Of a DNA stretch of 64,000 nt, positions 62,431 to 64,000 are shown piece by piece. Position numbers and translations under genes: made by a program. The stretch is from Tubiluchus corallicola (Eukaryota > Priapulida > Priapulimorpha > Priapulimorphida > Tubiluchidae): positions 146,001 through 210,000 of the forward strand of contig JAQGDQ010000240.1 of the NCBI GenBank assembly GCA_030141605.1. Reading direction: 5' to 3'. How positions within the stretch are numbered: position 1 is the stretch's first letter; each line of letters starts with the position of its first letter. Below the pieces are notes generated by a model. It was given only the letters and a program-made list of their open reading frames with translations. It did no database searches and was not told the origin of the DNA.

Positions 62431-64000
62431 ATATTATTATTATTATTATTAGGGGGGCAGTGGTGTCGGGGAGATTGCATAGGATGGAGAAATCCCACCC
62501 CCCGACACTTTGCTGAAGCCTTCAACAGGCCCATTGCAATTATTCACTGCTATACGTCTATTGGTCGTACTCGGCAAGCCTTCCAGCTTGCTTCAGATAC
62601 GCCGCTAGTTTTTTCAGGTTTAAATTCTCTACAACTGCTCTAAGTGTTGTATTTTTATTTCCCAGACATTTGATACGAGCACCCTGGTAGGCGGTGCATC
62701 GTCCCACGTGATGGTCCGGTGTTTCGTCTTCCTGACCACATTTCGGGCAAATCGCGGATTGTGCTCGACAAGTGTTTTTTTTATGTTTTTGGAGATTACA
62801 GTGTCCGGTTAGGACCTGTATAACCATGTTGAGTTGAGTTCTACTGAGACTCAGGAGCCTATTGCAGACTCGGGCCGAGGCCCAGCCCACATGTTCCTTT
62901 GTTCTCTTGCAGTCCTCACGATTAGTCCACGACGTTTCCCATCGTTTTAGACTCCATCCCTTAATCGCGTAGACACAGCTAGCGTAAGGGACGGGCAGAT
63001 AGGGTTCTGGTCCCTCCGGAGAGAGCTCAGATCCCTTTTTAGCAAGTTTGTCCGCCTCTTCGTTACCATGTACTCCTTCGTGTCCAGGAATCCATGTAAC
63101 CAAGACTCGGTTTCTTTTTCCAAGTATGTTCAAGTTTTCAACACATCGTAAAACCGATATAGATTTTACTGTATTGTTTTCCGTAGCTTTAATAGCCGCC
63201 TGGCTGTCTGACAGGATGACTATTGATTGATTCTGGAGTCCTTTCGAAGACATTATCTCCGCCGCTTGTGATATGGCGAAAACTTCTGCCTGGAAAACAG
63301 TACTCAATTTCCCAAGATAGAAGAACTCCTCCAATACTCTGGACTCAGTCGGATACTCGATACGTATACCTGCACCGATCCTTCCGTCCAGTTTGGAACC
63401 ATCGGTATAACACCTGACACAGTTCCTATCCATTTCGCCTTCCGATTTGATAGCGATTTCCCTTTCCTGAATCTGGCATTCGAAATTTCTTTCGAACACG
63501 CGTGTTCTTTTTCTTAAATCACCCGGCATATGCAACAGTTGGAGGTCGCGCCTATAGCTATTGCACACATCGATATGACTTTTAGACTTGCCAAAAGTTC
63601 CCACGGTCTTCGCTGTCCAGAGCCCCGCCGTATCTATACGGTATGACCCTCGGACCGCCTCCGACCGAATGAACTCGTCTATTGGTGTGATATTCAACAA
63701 CATCTCCAATGCACCGGTAGGAGTACTTGGGAACGCTGAAGAAATCATTAAGCATGCTAATCTCTGTACTTTCTGGAGCATTTTCCTGAGGTACATTTTT
63801 TCCAACCCGCTGACCCAGGACACACACGCATACGTCATGAAAGGACGCACCATTGCCGTGTATATCCATTTCATGATCCGCGGTTGGATACCCCACGTTT
63901 TACCAACAATTTGTCTGCATTGCATAAGTGCCGCCGTCGCCTTGTTGGTGACCCGTGTTATATGGCTCTTCCAAGTCAGTTTACTGTCTAGGGTTACCCC
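62431..64000 (-). mobile_element. I-clade non-LTR retrotransposon, 3' part, antisense to RECQL4
   Basis: On the minus strand this holds an open ORF2 fragment (thumb, RNase H and cysteine motif), a short GC-rich 3' UTR (62557-62452) and a tail of about seven TAA repeats (62450-62431). An RNase H domain after the reverse transcriptase together with a TAA-repeat tail is typical of the I clade. The 5' part lies beyond the window. It inserted about 1 kb downstream of the last visible RECQL4 exon, probably in an intron. Confidence 0.85.
62558..64000 (-). CDS. LINE ORF2 C-terminal part: RT thumb, RNase H, CCHC-type motif
   Basis: The frame is open from the window edge (64000) to the TGA at 62558, 480 codons, and the first methionine at 63925 is not the true start. 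The opening GVTLDSKLTWKSHI is the usual post-palm RT motif. RNase H follows with YTDGSKLDGRIGAG (first Asp), VFQAEVFAISQ (Glu), VILSDSQAAIK (Asp) and GNEEADKLAKKG (last Asp); all catalytic acids are present. A terminal CPKCGQEDETPDHHVGRC motif resembles the cysteine/histidine motif at the end of I and Jockey ORF2. No frameshift or stop over 1.4 kb means the copy is young and may belong to a recently active family. Confidence 0.88.
   Translation of the reverse strand, partial: GVTLDSKLTWKSHITRVTNKATAALMQCRQIVGKTWGIQPRIMKWIYTAMVRPFMTYACVSWVSGLEKMYLRKMLQKVQRLACLMISSAFPSTPTGALEMLLNITPIDEFIRSEAVRGSYRIDTAGLWTAKTVGTFGKSKSHIDVCNSYRRDLQLLHMPGDLRKRTRVFERNFECQIQEREIAIKSEGEMDRNCVRCYTDGSKLDGRIGAGIRIEYPTESRVLEEFFYLGKLSTVFQAEVFAISQAAEIMSSKGLQNQSIVILSDSQAAIKATENNTVKSISVLRCVENLNILGKRNRVLVTWIPGHEGVHGNEEADKLAKKGSELSPEGPEPYLPVPYASCVYAIKGWSLKRWETSWTNREDCKRTKEHVGWASARVCNRLLSLSRTQLNMVIQVLTGHCNLQKHKKNTCRAQSAICPKCGQEDETPDHHVGRCTAYQGARIKCLGNKNTTLRAVVENLNLKKLAAYLKQAGRLAEYDQ

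Noticed and set aside
63048-63417. Plus-strand ORFs inside the I-clade LINE
   Set aside because: They are antisense shadows of the intact RNase H-containing frame.

Overview
The window is AT-rich metazoan nuclear DNA: spliced genes with GT-AG introns, many microsatellites, and non-LTR retrotransposons and small DNA transposons in several states of decay. Nothing fixes the phylum. The intron-rich RecQ4 gene and the repeat types fit an invertebrate, possibly marine, but that is inference. No bacterial operon, CRISPR array, tRNA or prophage was seen.

The one confident protein-coding gene is a RECQL4 (RecQ-like DNA helicase 4) orthologue on the + strand. Eighteen coding exons between 47337 and 61434 join in one continuous frame of 3322 nt (about 1107 codons). 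In order they give part of the N-terminal Sld2-like region, a low-complexity linker, a basic block, a CCHC zinc knuckle, the complete helicase core (GSGKS, DEAH, TATAT, GRAGRDG) and the start of the RecQ4 C-terminal region. The first exon or exons were not found, and the last exons lie beyond base 64000. One intron uses a GC donor (55622). The introns carry a DNA transposon with terminal inverted repeats (57410-57934), a partial relative of it near 60550, a 5S rRNA-derived unit on the minus strand (58340-58913), and, antisense beyond the last visible exon, the 3' part of an I-clade LINE (62431-64000).

The left 47 kb is gene-poor. It holds a frameshifted leucine-rich-repeat secreted-protein pseudogene (5894-6479) and two weak single-exon candidates (20426-20638 plus; 10462-10610 minus). 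It also holds a 31-bp minisatellite (18536-19450), two copies of a CR1-like LINE in opposite orientation (15319-15555 plus; 35947-37577 minus) that both end in AAATC/TCAC/TC tails, a PIF/Harbinger-like MITE with TTA target duplications (21045-21221), a hAT MITE with a perfect 8-bp target duplication (45613-46049), and a possible hAT MITE between two poly-C runs (4141-4573). Long ATT, ATC, ACT/GAT, GA and GTGA arrays, several decayed tandem arrays and a diverged dispersed repeat at 27.8-28.9 and 33.4-34.5 kb make up the rest.

No new multi-gene system was found. The observations most worth checking are the GC-AG intron, the 5S-derived unit, the pairing of the CR1-like LINE with TCAC/TC microsatellites, and the transposon pair inside RECQL4 introns.
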